Part shown: piece after piece, positions 29,161 through 42,784 of the stretch
Numbering within the stretch: the first letter of the stretch is position 1
Layout: every line of letters starts with the position of its first letter
DNA from: Gadus chalcogrammus
Lineage: Eukaryota; Chordata; Actinopteri; Gadiformes; Gadidae
NCBI RefSeq assembly: GCF_026213295.1
Contig: NC_079420.1
Location: forward strand, 18,544,201 to 18,608,200
DNA length: 64,000 bases
Direction of reading: 5' to 3'
Translations under genes and position numbers: made by a program
The notes under the pieces: model-generated
Seen by the model: the letters and a program-made list of their open reading frames with translations, nothing else
The model's database searches: none
Told to the model about the DNA's origin: nothing

Positions 29161-32100
29161 CGCACTTCGACCAATAGGACTACATTCATGTAAACAGGAC
29201 TACTGCCAATGATTAAATTAGTCACAAATTAGGTGACTGCAGTAATTGAACAACAATGGCATAACAACAATGACATAGATATTTAACATTTCACTGTTTG
29301 AGTGGGACAGAGAAACTTCAATTATTATTCAATGAATATTCTTCATTGCTTATAGCTTGCTCATACCTCAAACCGAGGCTCTGGATTTATGATGACCATA
29401 TCATGCCTGACAAAACTAGATTGCCATGGCAATACCTCCTGTTTGATTGCTGCTGTCCCTTGTCATGCATCCATTCATTTTTTAATGCTCAACTTTGTCA
29501 ATTTAAATGCATACTTCAACATACGTCACACAGCATCCATCTTCTGGAATGCCAGGCATGAATTTGCGTGCCAACAGTTGAATCATGTCGGTACGCTGGG
29601 ACAGTAGACCTGTCCCAGCTTGTAGAAATGACCTCATGGTGAAGGCTGCACTTCATTTCTCTGTGTTTTCTCCTTTTCCTCCTGTCACGTGATAGCAACC
29701 AACAACATTCTTGTGTCTTCGCGCAGGAATTCAAGGGATGTTATGTGGAGCGTTTATAGACTGCTGACGTTTTGCGGTTGTGCCCTTAACAGTGTGTGGT
29801 GAATGGATTTTACAGAACTGTCCCTCAAATACGGTGACATGTTAATGGGGCTAACAATCAACTGGTCTCCCTGTTTATTATAAGAGTCGCTGACAGACAA
29901 TTACAATGAAAAAATGCAGTATGAACATAAACAGTTTGAATTGGTATGTTCTGAGATGATCGACTACGATGCTAGAACTACAGAAAACATGGATCCTTAG
30001 AAAAGGAGGTTGGATGTGGATGTAGGCAGAATCTTCAGCGTCTATAATCTTCAGGATGGGATTTTGCCTGATATAGCCTAGCTGTATGTCCCTCAGTGAT
30101 TGACCCACCTATTTATTTATATTTGACCGACATATGAGGGAAACTGTGCGCAACATAGGCATACAACAGGCCCAGTAGAGACATGGATGTCCTTCCTGCA
30201 TCAACCCAAGAGTATTACATCAACCACAGAAATCCAGTTTTGGCCGAACTATTAAGTCTATTTTTATCTATGTAACAACATTTTGCCTGCATAAGGTGTA
30301 GCTTTCCTGAACCCAGTTCCCCTTTCATGTTTACAGCGATGGTGCACTGATGTGCTGCAGGAATACTTGCTACAAATAAAGCTGTTGGATATTATTTTAT
30401 TTGAACTAGAAGTCTTGAGCATCAGATTTGGCTGCTAGTGACCTTAGAATCCACACCCTTGGGAAGTTGGAAATAAAAAGGTATGGATTAAAGATAAAAA
30501 AAATATAGGCATACTAAAGCCTGCTATATCATTCTGACATACCAGCTCCTTGCAGTCAACTAGTCAACATTGCTTCGCTGATCATAGATTTGTTTGGAGT
30601 GCAGTGGCGTGTGTATACTTTTGCATTACCTAGGGTCGACGAGCTGACAGACATGACCCTGGCCTGCATCACCATGTGACCCTCCCACATCCACCTAACT
30701 GTTTTCAAATGTCTCCGATTATAGGTTAAGTGTGAAGAATGAAAGTAAGACCAATCACAACGATAAGGTATTGGAAGGTACTTTACACAATTTGTCAACG
30801 ACTTGTTTGTTATACACACATCTACAAGCCCACTGAGTTCAAGGGCATCATGTGAAACCCTGTATTGGCGTTAGGCCTAGTTCTGGTCAGGTCCTTTTGT
30901 ACAGCCCTTTGTCAAGTGGTATCGGTGCGAACAGTGCTAAACAATTAAAAAATGGTGACATCCCCAAAGTTAAGGCCACCTTGATCCATCCGTTCCTTAC
31001 CACACTAGACCTATGGAAGTCTTTCAGAGATGAAAGACTGACTAGAAGAGTCAACGGGCATGTAGGGGTTGGCTCTGTGTTTTACTGGTTGGTTTAGGCA
31101 TGTTAGAATGTTGGCACGCTAGAATCTGATTATTCTTTTGTGATGGAGTAGATGCTGTTCTTGAACACACTACTAGCAACACTCCCATTTCATATGTACT
31201 TCCAATACATACAAAGCAGCTGTTTACTGCTGCTTGAGGTTGACTACGGTCAATGCTTTCCAGCGCTTTCGTTGGGTGCAATGCGTTTTCATTGTGTGCT
31301 TTAAGAGATTAGCCTCTGGCAGCGTCCTTTGTACAGGTTACCATAAACTAACAGTGTTGACTGCTTTGTGGGACTTTTCTTGTTAAACTAGTTTGTTCCC
31401 CTGCAAGGATTTTCTTTCAGTTTTGTAGACGGTTTGTTCCAATGATTGACTGACAACACATGCTTGTGTTTTCAGAATAAAGATTGGCATCCCTTATCTT
31501 CATTGGCAAATTCAGCTGCTTCAGTGTGACCAAATTCTGACTAATTACTAAATTGTTATGTTAATAATTTGCATATTTTATGTAAAAACAGCAAAAAAGA
31601 ACAAGTAAAGTTGACCAAGTTGAATTGTAACTGCTTGTATATTGATCATGTTCTAAAGTGTATTGTGTTTTTTCCTCAGGGGCAGTTCAATTCAGACTCA
31701 GGTTGTACCTCCCCCAAAGTTCATTGGTGAGTATTTCAGTTTGTTTAATTTGTTTATTCAATCAATGATTAATGTTCTTCCAGTAAAGAATAAAGTGCTG
31801 CCATTATGAGGCTTTATTTTCCCCACATTTGTTCTTCCATTTTATAGTCATGAAAGAAAAAAAGAAAAAATTAAAGAGCAGGTGTGTGAATGCTAAAACT
31901 TTGCTAAACGGCAGTGGAGTTTGTGTGAGACTCTGTTGGACTCCCGGACGTACCTGCAGTGTCCTGCCCTGCGTGTGTCCTTGGCTTGTCTTTGGCCGGG
32001 ATCCCTGGGGAGTCCTTGGCTCTTGGCCAGGAGGAGCAGAGTCGGAGGGAATGACAATGGAAAACCGTGAGGTGGAGGGGCTGTGGGGATGGAGGGGTGA

Positions 32101-33469
32101 AAGGGGACAGTGGGCAGTGACCCCTATCTCCCATCTCCCCTCTTGTCTTTCTGAGCGCAGAACCATCAACCACCGCAGCATTGGTGCAGATTTTTGTTGG
32201 TGAGGTGAATTGGCAGATCTTTCTGTACGCATATGGTTTGTGGTGTTGCGTAACACACCTCAAGAACACGGTAACATTACCAAAGTCAAAATGAATACTG
32301 GAAGTAATTGCCACACTATCTAAATTCCATTTTGACGTGACATGTATTCATGTTCAAAGTCCTTCTTCTAATGGCTCTGTGGCAGATGGATATGAGAAGT
32401 GTTTACAGAACATGTCTCGCCATCAGATGCCCTTGGGAACTGAAGTTCCACTTCAAATGGTACAACTCATAAATAACAATTGACTTTGTTCTAACATTTC
32501 CAGGTTTCTACGTGGCTGATGGATACACCCCATACCATGTGACTCACACCAGGACTAGAAATGACTCCCCTTCAACCATCACAGGTTAGTAGGCTAGTTT
32601 GAACATATTGTCTGCTATACACATACGTAAACGCATACATAGAAAAACAGATTTGTGTGATCATTTTATTTATTTCTTCCATCAGTAAAAACATCCAAAT
32701 CTCATCTCTTGCAAAAAGAAGTCCTTCACATATTCAACTCCCACCATAATCAGATTTAATTTAAAAAATCCTCATTGTCCAGTAAAAAGTTTGTTCAAAA
32801 ATGCAGAAAAAACGATCTCCTCTTCTCCCTTCATTTTCCAATTCATACAAAAGTTGTGTGCCATTTCTTTCTGACATGTAACTGTCAGAGTTGAAGAAAA
32901 TCCAAGGGTAATGATAGTGGATGCTTTTCTCCCCCTCATTTAAGTGTCATTTTTGTCAGACAGAAATTGCACATCACTACATGGGTGATACTGCATCAAG
33001 TATCCAAATCTGCAATGTGTGAAAACCTTGTTTCTCCGACTTGACTGGAATATGCCCTTAATGAGCCATTAAAACATCCAAAAATGGTAAGATTTTTTTT
33101 CAGAAACAAAGAGCACATTCATTCCTTAGTTTCATTGGTTGGTTGTCATTGCCATGTTATTCATTTTTAAGACTCATCAAGATTGTGGATCAGCCCATTT
33201 GCAGTAGAATGGCAGAAAAAGGCTAAATAATATGTTTGGTTTGAACTGAATATCCTTGCCCTGTTAGCATGGGTTTGAACAAGCTGAACTAGAATACACA
33301 TGAGCCAACAGATGTTTAGTTATTTTATAGTATACAACTGACTGCTACATAGGGCTGAGCGATAATTCCATTATCTTTCAGTAGCATGTGCTTAATCATA
33401 ATTCATTATAATGTGTAGTGTTGTAGTCTCTTGATTTTGTCATAAGACTTCCATCTAGCAACAAAACAA

Positions 33470-33540
33470 GGTTTGATAGCGCTTTGAGTGCGAGAAAAGC
33501 GCTATATAAATTGAATTTATTATTATTATAATATATAAAA
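33470..33540 (+). mobile_element. 3' tail of a SINE or LINE
   Basis: AGCGCTTTGAGTGCGAGAAA and AGCGCTATATAAATT are followed by a TTATTATTA tail, which is the usual 3' end of an abundant fish SINE/LINE pair. Only the tail is recognisable. Confidence 0.5.
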
Positions 33541-34599
33541 TTGAATTGCACTTATATAGTGTCAGTACTCATGTGTAACATGAGTAACATGTGCCGTGCT
33601 CATTGTACATACCGTTATACCTGCAATTAATGGCTGTCCACAGTATAACGCTGTTTGGATGCAAAACTGCGTAACATTGTACTTGTAATTACAATACATT
33701 TCATCCAAAAATGTATGAATATTGATCTGATATACCTGAAATTACAACATATTTTCAATGGTAACTTTTGTAATGCAAATTAAAAACAATTGCACATATC
33801 TTTTGAATATTTTGTTAAGTCTTAAAAGTCCTAGTGTTAATACCGCCCAGCCGTAGATCTAGAGCACTTCATAAGGCATGGCTGAAAGACAACAGGGGGA
33901 AAAGTTGGCTGTGTCAGATGCCAAAAATTCACTTAGTAAAGTGGCCCCAAATGATAAGATAATACATCTGTAAGAACCAATATATCTGTAAGTAACTGCA
34001 CACTGAAACAGCTTTAAGTACTTCATCCGAATAGGAGGGAATCCTTTTCAGACCAGGATTCACAAGAACGATGCCACTTGCATCAGTGAGATCCTGCAGT
34101 GCTTTAAAACCATATGCTATAACAAGATGCGCGGGAAGGGAGTTTATGTAACTGTAGCGAGATACTGGACTTTTTAACTATTCATGACATAGCTACAGAA
34201 ATATCTGCCTGTCCATCCCTTAGTTTGGAAAAACAATGGGAATGAAGAGTAAGACGTGCAAAGCATGCTATGTACTTGAGACTGTTAAATTCTGTTTGAT
34301 CGCTACTGGTTGGCAACATTGTGGCAGAAACCAACATAGTACAACAAGATAAGATACATCAAGATATATCATCTTGAATCATTTACCGTGTTCAAGAGCC
34401 TTAGCTTTTGGTTTCAAATGAGGAATGATTGTGTACTCTTATCACAAATGCTAAACGCAAACTTCTGAAGACATCCAGCAAAGAAACTATGAGAATTAAA
34501 TAACAGAAATTACCCCATCAGTGGTTGTGCAACCAACCATGAGTTGGTTTGTCAGTTGGGTTCATCTTGTTGCAGTTCCTCTGTTGATTTTTAAAAGAC

Positions 34600-35950
34600 T
34601 ACGAGTTCTAACAAACTATCCCATCGTTCAGGAAGCCTTGCATGCCGGAGAACATCTCCTCTCCTTCTAGTTTGAGCTTTTGGAGACCGGCTTGTCCGCG
34701 ATTGGTCCCTCCACGTGGAGTCCGTATTTTCTGAGGTGATGATTTGCTGTGAGCCATCTTCTTTTTTACACGCTTGTAGATGGTGCAGCAGCCCCGGGCG
34801 GGATGGCGGGGAGGTAATGGCGTTGCCAGCCAGCGGTGTAGGCCCCTATGGTGGGTCCTCTCCTTGAGAATGGACAGCACAGCAACACCTAGAGGTGTGA
34901 AGTGTGGGGGAGGAACAGTAGAGGAGTTCAACAGACCATAATGTTAGAGATATATGATGAACGACAGAAATGGGATATACATTATGTGCCAAAGTGTAAG
35001 TGAACCCCCTGCTTCAGCTCGAATACAAACACTGAGACTGTCAAAAGTGTGTTTTGGGTAAGGGCTCTAGCAAGGAGAGTTAGCGTGTAATCCCCCTGTG
35101 GTTTCGAACTTGGACAACTTTTTAGTACCGTCCTTGTGCAGGAGCTTTATAATGCGCAAGGTTGGATATGAAACACCGCACACACCAAGTGTCGGAGAAG
35201 CTCACCCATCTCTCGAAATGAACGGCTGCCTAGACAGAGCTCCACACGTACACACACGCATCTACAGACCACCGCCGGTGCTCGGAGTAGAGTAGGGCGT
35301 TCACAAACTGGTGACTAGAGACTCATTCTTTCTCTAAACTCATATTTTCCCTCAATCACAGTCTTATTTTAGTAGCATTGACCAATTGGCATAGATTAGT
35401 GTGTTGACAATCATAAAATAAATGACCACATCAACGTAAACAAAATTGTTTTGGTTTCACTTGCGCTTTAATGTTTCTTGTGTTTTCACACATGCACCAA
35501 AAGTCGGACAATCTCCGGGTAATACCCGGCCCGGCTCCCATTGTAGAGTCTCGGAGAGCCGGAGGATTCACAACGAGCGAGTGGGCGTGTTGCTGAAGAG
35601 CTGATGTATTTTGTGTTTCCATCTTATTTTTGCTTTCCACTCTTTTGCTTTCCATTGCGGATATGTTTAATTAAATGCGGTATCGATATTAAAGAGGGTG
35701 ATCACAAGGAATCCGCATTACGGAGTTGGTAGCCTCACCCGCCATCTTATATAGTTTTGATTTTGCGAAGCGCCCCCTCCTACTCGCTCTACCCAGGCGC
35801 CACCCCTTGCTTTAAGTATCCAGAGTATCTCCAGTATGTGTGAACACGTCTGATGTGTGTCGCATGTGTGAAAGGGCGACTCCGGATCATGTCCAGGCCT
35901 GATTCTCCAGAGGTGATCTGGAGTGCATGTGTGAAAGGCATGTTGTTTTT
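34600..35950. repeat. Region of probable DNA-transposon origin
   Basis: It holds GC-rich stretches unlike the surroundings, a reverse frame of 107 codons (34931-34608) with KKKMAHSKSSPQKIRTPRG, an inverted CGGGTAATACCCGG, and CATGTGTGAAAGGG/CACATGC-type motifs repeated at 35860-35940 as in non-autonomous fish elements. No full ends or family could be set. Confidence 0.3.
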
Positions 35951-37397
35951 GTTGTGACTAAATGAAAGGGGTAAAAAAAAAATGTTTGTGTGTGTGCACT
36001 TCAACACATGGAATATAACGCCCCACGATGGCAGCAAATGGAGAACTGTCATTTACACATCCGCTCTAGTTTTTTCGTCTTTTGGGGAAAGAAAAACAAC
36101 AACATTTTCTGCTCTTGTAGATTCCGCGCACACACACACTCACACACACCAGGACCCATCGGCACCAATGTGTGGAGCTTCTAGAATGCAAATGAGGATA
36201 CAGCTCAAGTAACCTAAATGTGTTGGGAAAAAAAAACACTCTCGAAGCTAATGGGCAAACAATGAAAAACCAACTACAACTACTTGGTTTAATAGATGGG
36301 AGAAATTACGTAAGTTGAATACAGGACATTCATTGAAGCAATTTGAGGTCTGCTGTATGAATAAGTGAAGGATGTCTTCCTGCTAGTAAATATCTAGTAA
36401 TGTTATCAGCCAACATTTTGGATGGCTAATAATTGACAATAGAGTTCACCGGCGTCTAACCCTGGGCAGTACTGGCTGGAAAATGTTTGGCTAGGACGGA
36501 GTGACAGGCGGTTCAGGGTTTAACCATGGGTGGTGTGCAGCCAGGTAAATGTTACTCCCATCTTGGCCAATATTGTTTGTACAGTTGCTAGGCGACAGTG
36601 GCGCTGCTGAGGAACCGTCTGCTTGTGTGTCTCCCCTCACCTGTCCTGCTGTCTACCCTCTTCTCTCTAGGTTTGCTCCCGGTTGTCCTCGACAGTCTCC
36701 CCCTCTCTACTCCATTACCCTGTTACCCATCTGTTACACCCCCGCCTCCCTCTCTTTCTGTTTTCATCCTCTTAATTGTCAAACAACTCTCCTCTTTACC
36801 ATCTTCCCTTTTGAATTCATCGTCCGTCACCACACCCACTTTCCCTTCCGCCATGTGTGTTGCGGTGCTGGATCAATATTTCCCCCGTGCCCCTACGGTG
36901 ATATCGGGTGTCCGACTAGTCTAAGGAGGGCTGCTGGCTTGCTGGTAACATGTAGGGGTTGTGTCGGCTCCAGCAACACAAGCAGATGGGCTAGTGTGGC
37001 GGCACTGGCAGGGATCTCAACCTGCTCCCAGACTCCCGGCTGCTCCCTCCCAGCACTACCTCTCCTTATGCTCCCGCCCCCCCCCCCCCCTCCCTCTCAG
37101 CCCTTCTTTCACCTAACTGCAGTGCTCCATTTACAGATCCCCTCTTCCCCTCCCTTACTTATCAGCTTTTCCACAGCCCCTAACCCTCTTCAATAGCCCA
37201 GCTCTACAACTCTGGATCCGCACGCACAAGCCAGAAAATGAACGCGCGCATGCATGCGGCATTGAGGCACACACAAATACCCCCAGCCTTTGATCATCCA
37301 GACACATCTAATCTGGTGCCCTGCTGAAAACGGGCGGCAAAGATGATTGTGTCATTTAGAAACTCAAATCTGAAGCAAAGCTGGCAAACTAGCACTT

Positions 37398-37524
<127 letters not shown>

Positions 37525-38997
37525 CCCCGCTCGGGGGGCTAAGTGGCTGTCAGATATTGACATAAGCTCGTATGTCTCTAAGAACATTATAAAATGGGTT
37601 CAGTTGTGTCAAACATTGCGCTGCCGAGCTAGAAAAGCCGCCTTGGGAGATGAAGCCGTGAAGGTTATGTTGTGAAAGACGGGGAAGAGGAAACTCCAGA
37701 TTCCCGCTGTATGTGTGTTGCTGTGAAGATCAAAGAGAATTTCAAAAGAAGATCATGTTCACACATTTTACTTTGTGTGAGTTGGAAGACACAAAGTGTT
37801 TGAAATTAGCAATGAGCTTCTTATCCCTAGGGGGTTTTTAGTTTGAATGTGGAGAATATATCGATTTTTTATTTATATATTTTGAAGTCACCTTAAGAGA
37901 TTGGTGAGGCCACCTGCTTGTATTATGGTTTTGCTTTGTATTGCATGGCAATACAACGATAAAGTATTTGATCAATAAAGGGTTTTATTAATTACCCACT
38001 CAACCCCTAGATTCTAATTTGCTCCAAATTCTATATTTGTTTCTCTTTGGTGCCACCAAATGAAGCAGAATATTAGATCATCTAGCTGCAGGATCCACAG
38101 CACACTCATCCCTCCTAAGCCCTTTCCCATACAGAAACAGGATCTGAATTAACTTTTCACTCTTTGGTGTCCTAAAAGGATCGCCTTCCACCACCGTAGA
38201 ACTCCTTTGAGCATCATAACACGGCTTTATACAGCGGCATCAAGCCCATTCTCCATGGCTCGCAGTCTTAGGCCGGTGATCAGATTTGGTGGACCCTCCA
38301 CTGTCTGATGCAGAGATGCCACCTGTCTGACCCCGCCTCACACTAGCTACTTTGATTAATGGCATGTGCTGCTTAAAGATTCCAACGACGATGCCAGGAT
38401 TCAGCTTTCTTATCGAGTTATTTGTGAAACATAGCTTGTAGTGCTGATTATAATCACTCTTCTATTTTTTGTCCCAATCACAATTATGTTAATTTGAGTT
38501 TTAGGTTATTGGAAAGAGAATAAATAGAAGTGTGTTTGTCTTGTTATTGGAGCGGCAGCCTGACTGCAGCCCAAGCAGGACGTTAGCATTATCTAACTGC
38601 CGTTGGCTCTATTGGCACTATTAGTCCTGGGAATATTAGCAGGATCACATGATGGGTCAGACGGGTCTGTGCAGAGGTTGCAGTACTGGACTAGTGTGTG
38701 GGGCACTGGAATGCAGCTGGCTTTGGAAGTTTTGCGTGTGCTTAGCACTGGAATACAGCTGGCTTTGAGGGTTTTGTGTGTCATTGGCACAGAGTCCAGC
38801 TGCTTTGGTAGTGTAGTGTGAGGATGGCCCAGGATTCCATTTAGTCCAGTCGGTAGATTAGCTACCGCCCAAGCTGTTGATTCTGTGCTCCCTCTGGGCT
38901 AAGACTAGCTGGGTGTGAATGTGCTAAGCTTAGTATAGGTACAACCTTTCTCTGAGAGAGATAGAATATTTATATTCTTTTTAAAGCAATTGTTTGA

Positions 38998-39001
<4 letters not shown>

Positions 39002-39058
<57 letters not shown>
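39002..39058 (+). repeat. (TA)n-(TG)n microsatellite
   Basis: About 45 bp of TA followed by six TG units; the TA part is self-complementary. Confidence 0.9.
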
Positions 39059-42000
39059 ACAAGAGTGACTAACTAAGGTTCCAAATACAATATTTATGAG
39101 GTTCATGTATACATGTATTTCGGTTTCATTATCAATTACTATCCACCCTTTTTTTTAACTCCATTTTGTCTCCTATTACATTGTTGCAGCAAACGCTATT
39201 GGGGGATTTTGTAAACATGCACTGCAAGCTTTTCATTCCTCATACACATCATGCATAAAAGATGACTGTCTAGCATCCACCAACGGACTGAGCTCAGCAG
39301 CTGGCTTGTGTTCTGATTGTTTGGGAAAATGGCTGACTCTACCTATAGTGTGATATTTAATATGTGTTGTGGAGAGTGTGATGGAAGTGGTGAGCCTCAA
39401 TCATCGTGTGTGTGTGTGCGCCCCTGTGTGTGCGCTTTCTAGGGTTGCCTTTGCACATCTTCCCTCCACATGCTCGCCGAACATTTTGCAAGCAACTGCA
39501 ATAATCCAACCACATCCGGGTGCTATGAAAACTAAAAGCATGTTTTTGAATAAGTGACTTTTTGTGTGCACACATAAATAATATGAAAGCCTGAATGTGT
39601 TTCAATAGCTCTTCATTTTGGCATTAGATTCTGTTTTGATGATGAATAAAATATGACTGCCATAAAAATGTGGTCCTATATAGGTCCCGTCCTGTTATGA
39701 GCCGTTGTTTGAGTGAATTAGTGTTCATATCGGGCCTAATGGGGTAATGCTAGTTGTTAAAATAGCACTTTGTGCTTTTAACTCAGTAAGGATTCATTTT
39801 ATGTAACAAAACAGGCAATTACACTCCAGCATGATTTGCTTGTGCTGTCTAGCAAGAGTCTCATACCTGTTGGCTATTAAATTAACTTCCTGTAGCCTGA
39901 TGGTTTCCATCCAGACACACATCCTTTCTCCAGTGCAAAAGCAACATTGTTAACCATCAGGCAGAACATTAACCGTGGATCAATACTCATTAGGCCTTAT
40001 ACTCATGCTCTGCTCCAGATCAATTCAATGAATAAATACAACTGGTAATATGTACGGTTCTACTGACAATCCTTTTCTTTTGAGAACTATTTTTGCTTAC
40101 TTTGAATGTGAAGGTGAACTTGGCTGCGGCCTGAGGAATAATATTTCAGAAAGACTTTAAAGTTCAAAAGCATCCGGCCTGACATATTTTCTGCCACCTT
40201 GGTCCTTACTTCAAAGGGAAGCACACACGCACATCTGCTTAGCACCGCTGGCTTAGCAAGGTGCCGCCAGAGCCCTTCCTATTCAACAGCCAGTGAGACA
40301 TCTTCTTGAAATATTAAAAAGGGAGAGGCAGGGTAATGGTCATGGTTGCCGTGTCCAAGTTTAACTTATTTCAGTAAGGAAGAGATAAAAGCTCCTCTTG
40401 CAGGGATTGCAAATGAGAAACCGTATGCATTCACATCTTTTTTTCTCGTGAGTTTGCATATTTTATTCAGAATTCAGACCTCTTCAGGGAATTGAAAAAG
40501 GTGCCGTGTAAAAAAAAAAAACCGATCCCATGAATTAAACATCTAATTAGACTAGACCTAAGGTACGGATGCCTTTCTGGTCGAAGATCCTTCAACACAT
40601 CCCTGTTGCCGTCCGTTCCCTGGTTGTTCAGAACACGCAGTGACAACGTACTTCACTTGTGTGGAGGACTGCTCTATTTATCCCCCTGCAGGGAATAGGA
40701 CATTTACACACTGGGCCTGGGACGCAAGAAGGACGGCTTGAGATCTTCCTCTTCCTCTGTCGGACTGGGACAGATGTGAACGGCTCGGTGTGTGATAACA
40801 ATTCATATGAACCACCAAATACATCTTTGTACAGAATGTGCTGAATCAAGCTGTTCAGGGGATCCCTATACATCGTCTTTCTACCATGGAACCTGAACGC
40901 ACAAGCCTTCATTCCATCTTGTTAGAGTCTGGAGAGCATCCAGCTGTTTGGACAGTGTTGACGTGCCAGGGACGCATCACTATAAATACACGTCCAACCC
41001 TCAGCCAGGACTCAGACCTATGGGGATGCAAACACACACTCGGAAAGTGGACCGAAATAAGTCTGTGTGTGGAAGTGGGCCAATCGAGGAGCGAGAGAAC
41101 TCACACGCCAGTGTGAGTGACAGTAGAGATGGTGCCAGTAAAATTAGGTGCAAGCGACAGGAGTAGGAAGAAGTAGAAAATTAATAGAAACCGATTTATG
41201 ATGAACAGGGCAGAGTCTAAACTGTCTCTCAGCACTGTTTCATCATGATCAAATGTTGATCATTAATTATTATGGTTTCTTTACTCATGAAAATCATGCA
41301 TTGCTCACTAGTAATTCAATTCCTAGTGACTTTATTGACCCAACAGGAGGCTTTAGGAGGCCATTGAACCAAAATACATTTACATTTTTATTAGCGGTCT
41401 GAAAGTGGGATTGGAAAACTCCCAAGGGCCTTGGGACACCATACGAATCCAATCCCCCAATAGCATCAAATAATATTATACTACTGTAGTAGAGGCCCAT
41501 TAATAGTTGGTGCTCCCACATGCATCTTCCCTACACCTCAGCTGTGGAGAAGAGCAGTTAAAGAACCATGAACAGGTTCTGGACCGCCTTGGGCTAAAAT
41601 GAGGCTGGTCTAGGATAGGATGTGCACTTGGCTTCGCTGTTCAACCTGTACGAATATTCTTGACTAATTTGGCACTATATTCCTCCTCCAGCTCCATCAG
41701 ACCTCCTCTATTCCAGTGTTTTTTTATTGAATGGTTAAGTAATTCTTAGCAGATAGCTAGTGGTTCTTCACCCTTTTTACTTGCCATGCATAAAACAAAT
41801 GCAGCAATTATTAGCTACTGTATTGTCCAGTTTCCCCACATCTCCCGCCTTGCTTTGTCTCAGAAAGCACTCAACACCGAGCAGTGGCAGATGATTGTGA
41901 ATGATCGTTTTATGTGTGCCTTAAATTGTTCGTACGTCTGCTCCAGCTGCCTCTGTCTCCCTCCCTGTACAACCATTAACATTTCTCGAGCATTACTTAA

Positions 42001-42163
42001 GTAGCATACTGCTATAATTATATCGAAGCGCTGTTAAACTGCAGCTTTTATCACTGCAGGTTCCCCTCTCTTCGTCTCATTCCCAGAAACCCCTCGACCA
42101 ACTCCCTGTTTCTCTGTCTTCACCTACCCTTACATGCTTCCATCTGATCAATAGGTGAGTGGC

Positions 42164-42169
42164 TTTATT
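42164..42169 (-). terminator. klhl25: Candidate klhl25 poly(A) signal
   Basis: TTTATT on the + strand is AATAAA on the gene strand, 616 bases after the stop codon. It would give a 3' UTR of about 640 bases. Another AATAAA (reverse strand) lies near 41330, so a longer form is possible. Confidence 0.4.
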
Positions 42170-42286
42170 GCTACTCAGGCCTCTGGACAAGTGTGTTGCT
42201 AATGATACAACTGGGTGTTCACTCACAGGCCTTTCCTTTGGCCCAAACAGGTAGCCTCCGCCCGCATGCATACACGCCCAAACACA

Positions 42287-42318
42287 CAGTGTGTGCTACT
42301 GGGTCGTAGCACACACTG
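42287..42318. repeat. Hairpin and 20-bp direct repeat in the klhl25 3' UTR
   Basis: CAGTGTGTGCTAC (42287-42299) pairs perfectly with GTAGCACACACTG (42306-42318) around a 6-base loop. Just after it, GAGTGATTGAAAACAAAAT occurs twice in tandem (about 42320-42358). In the likely 3' UTR this stem would be in the mRNA. Confidence 0.7.
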
Positions 42319-42784
42319 GAGTGATTGAAAACAAAATGAGTGATTGAAAACAAAATGAGGCAAGCTTGTCATTGGATCTCCAAGTCTGTCATCATGACAT
42401 TCATTAATCCATCTTCACAATCGCCCTAGAAGGACTCCCATCGGCTCAAAGGCGGAGGCTCAGAGAGTCATCTAACCATTCCCTTCCACAGTTGAGCCAT
42501 TCCACAGCCAGCTAACAGTCAATATATCCATCCCCATTCATTCATCAAACAAGGCAGCAAGGCTCCGGTTGTCTGATTATCCCCCCCACCATTCTTGACC
42601 AGCGCTTAATCAATTTAGAGTGATCCGCCCTCCAATAAATCGGCCCTATGCATTTGTCCACCCAGTCAGTAACACTCATTTAGCGATCGTGTCAGTGTAT
42701 CACCTCCCCAGCCCAGGTACCTACCGGTGTCAGCTCTTCCATGTCCCGCCTTCCCCACTGGAAGAGGTGGGTCAGGGGTAGCAG

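Noticed and set aside
36549..37196. A + strand frame of 215 codons
   Set aside because: Pyrimidine-rich, low-complexity sequence with no domain, no clear splice context and no family resemblance. The open frame follows from the shortage of purines.
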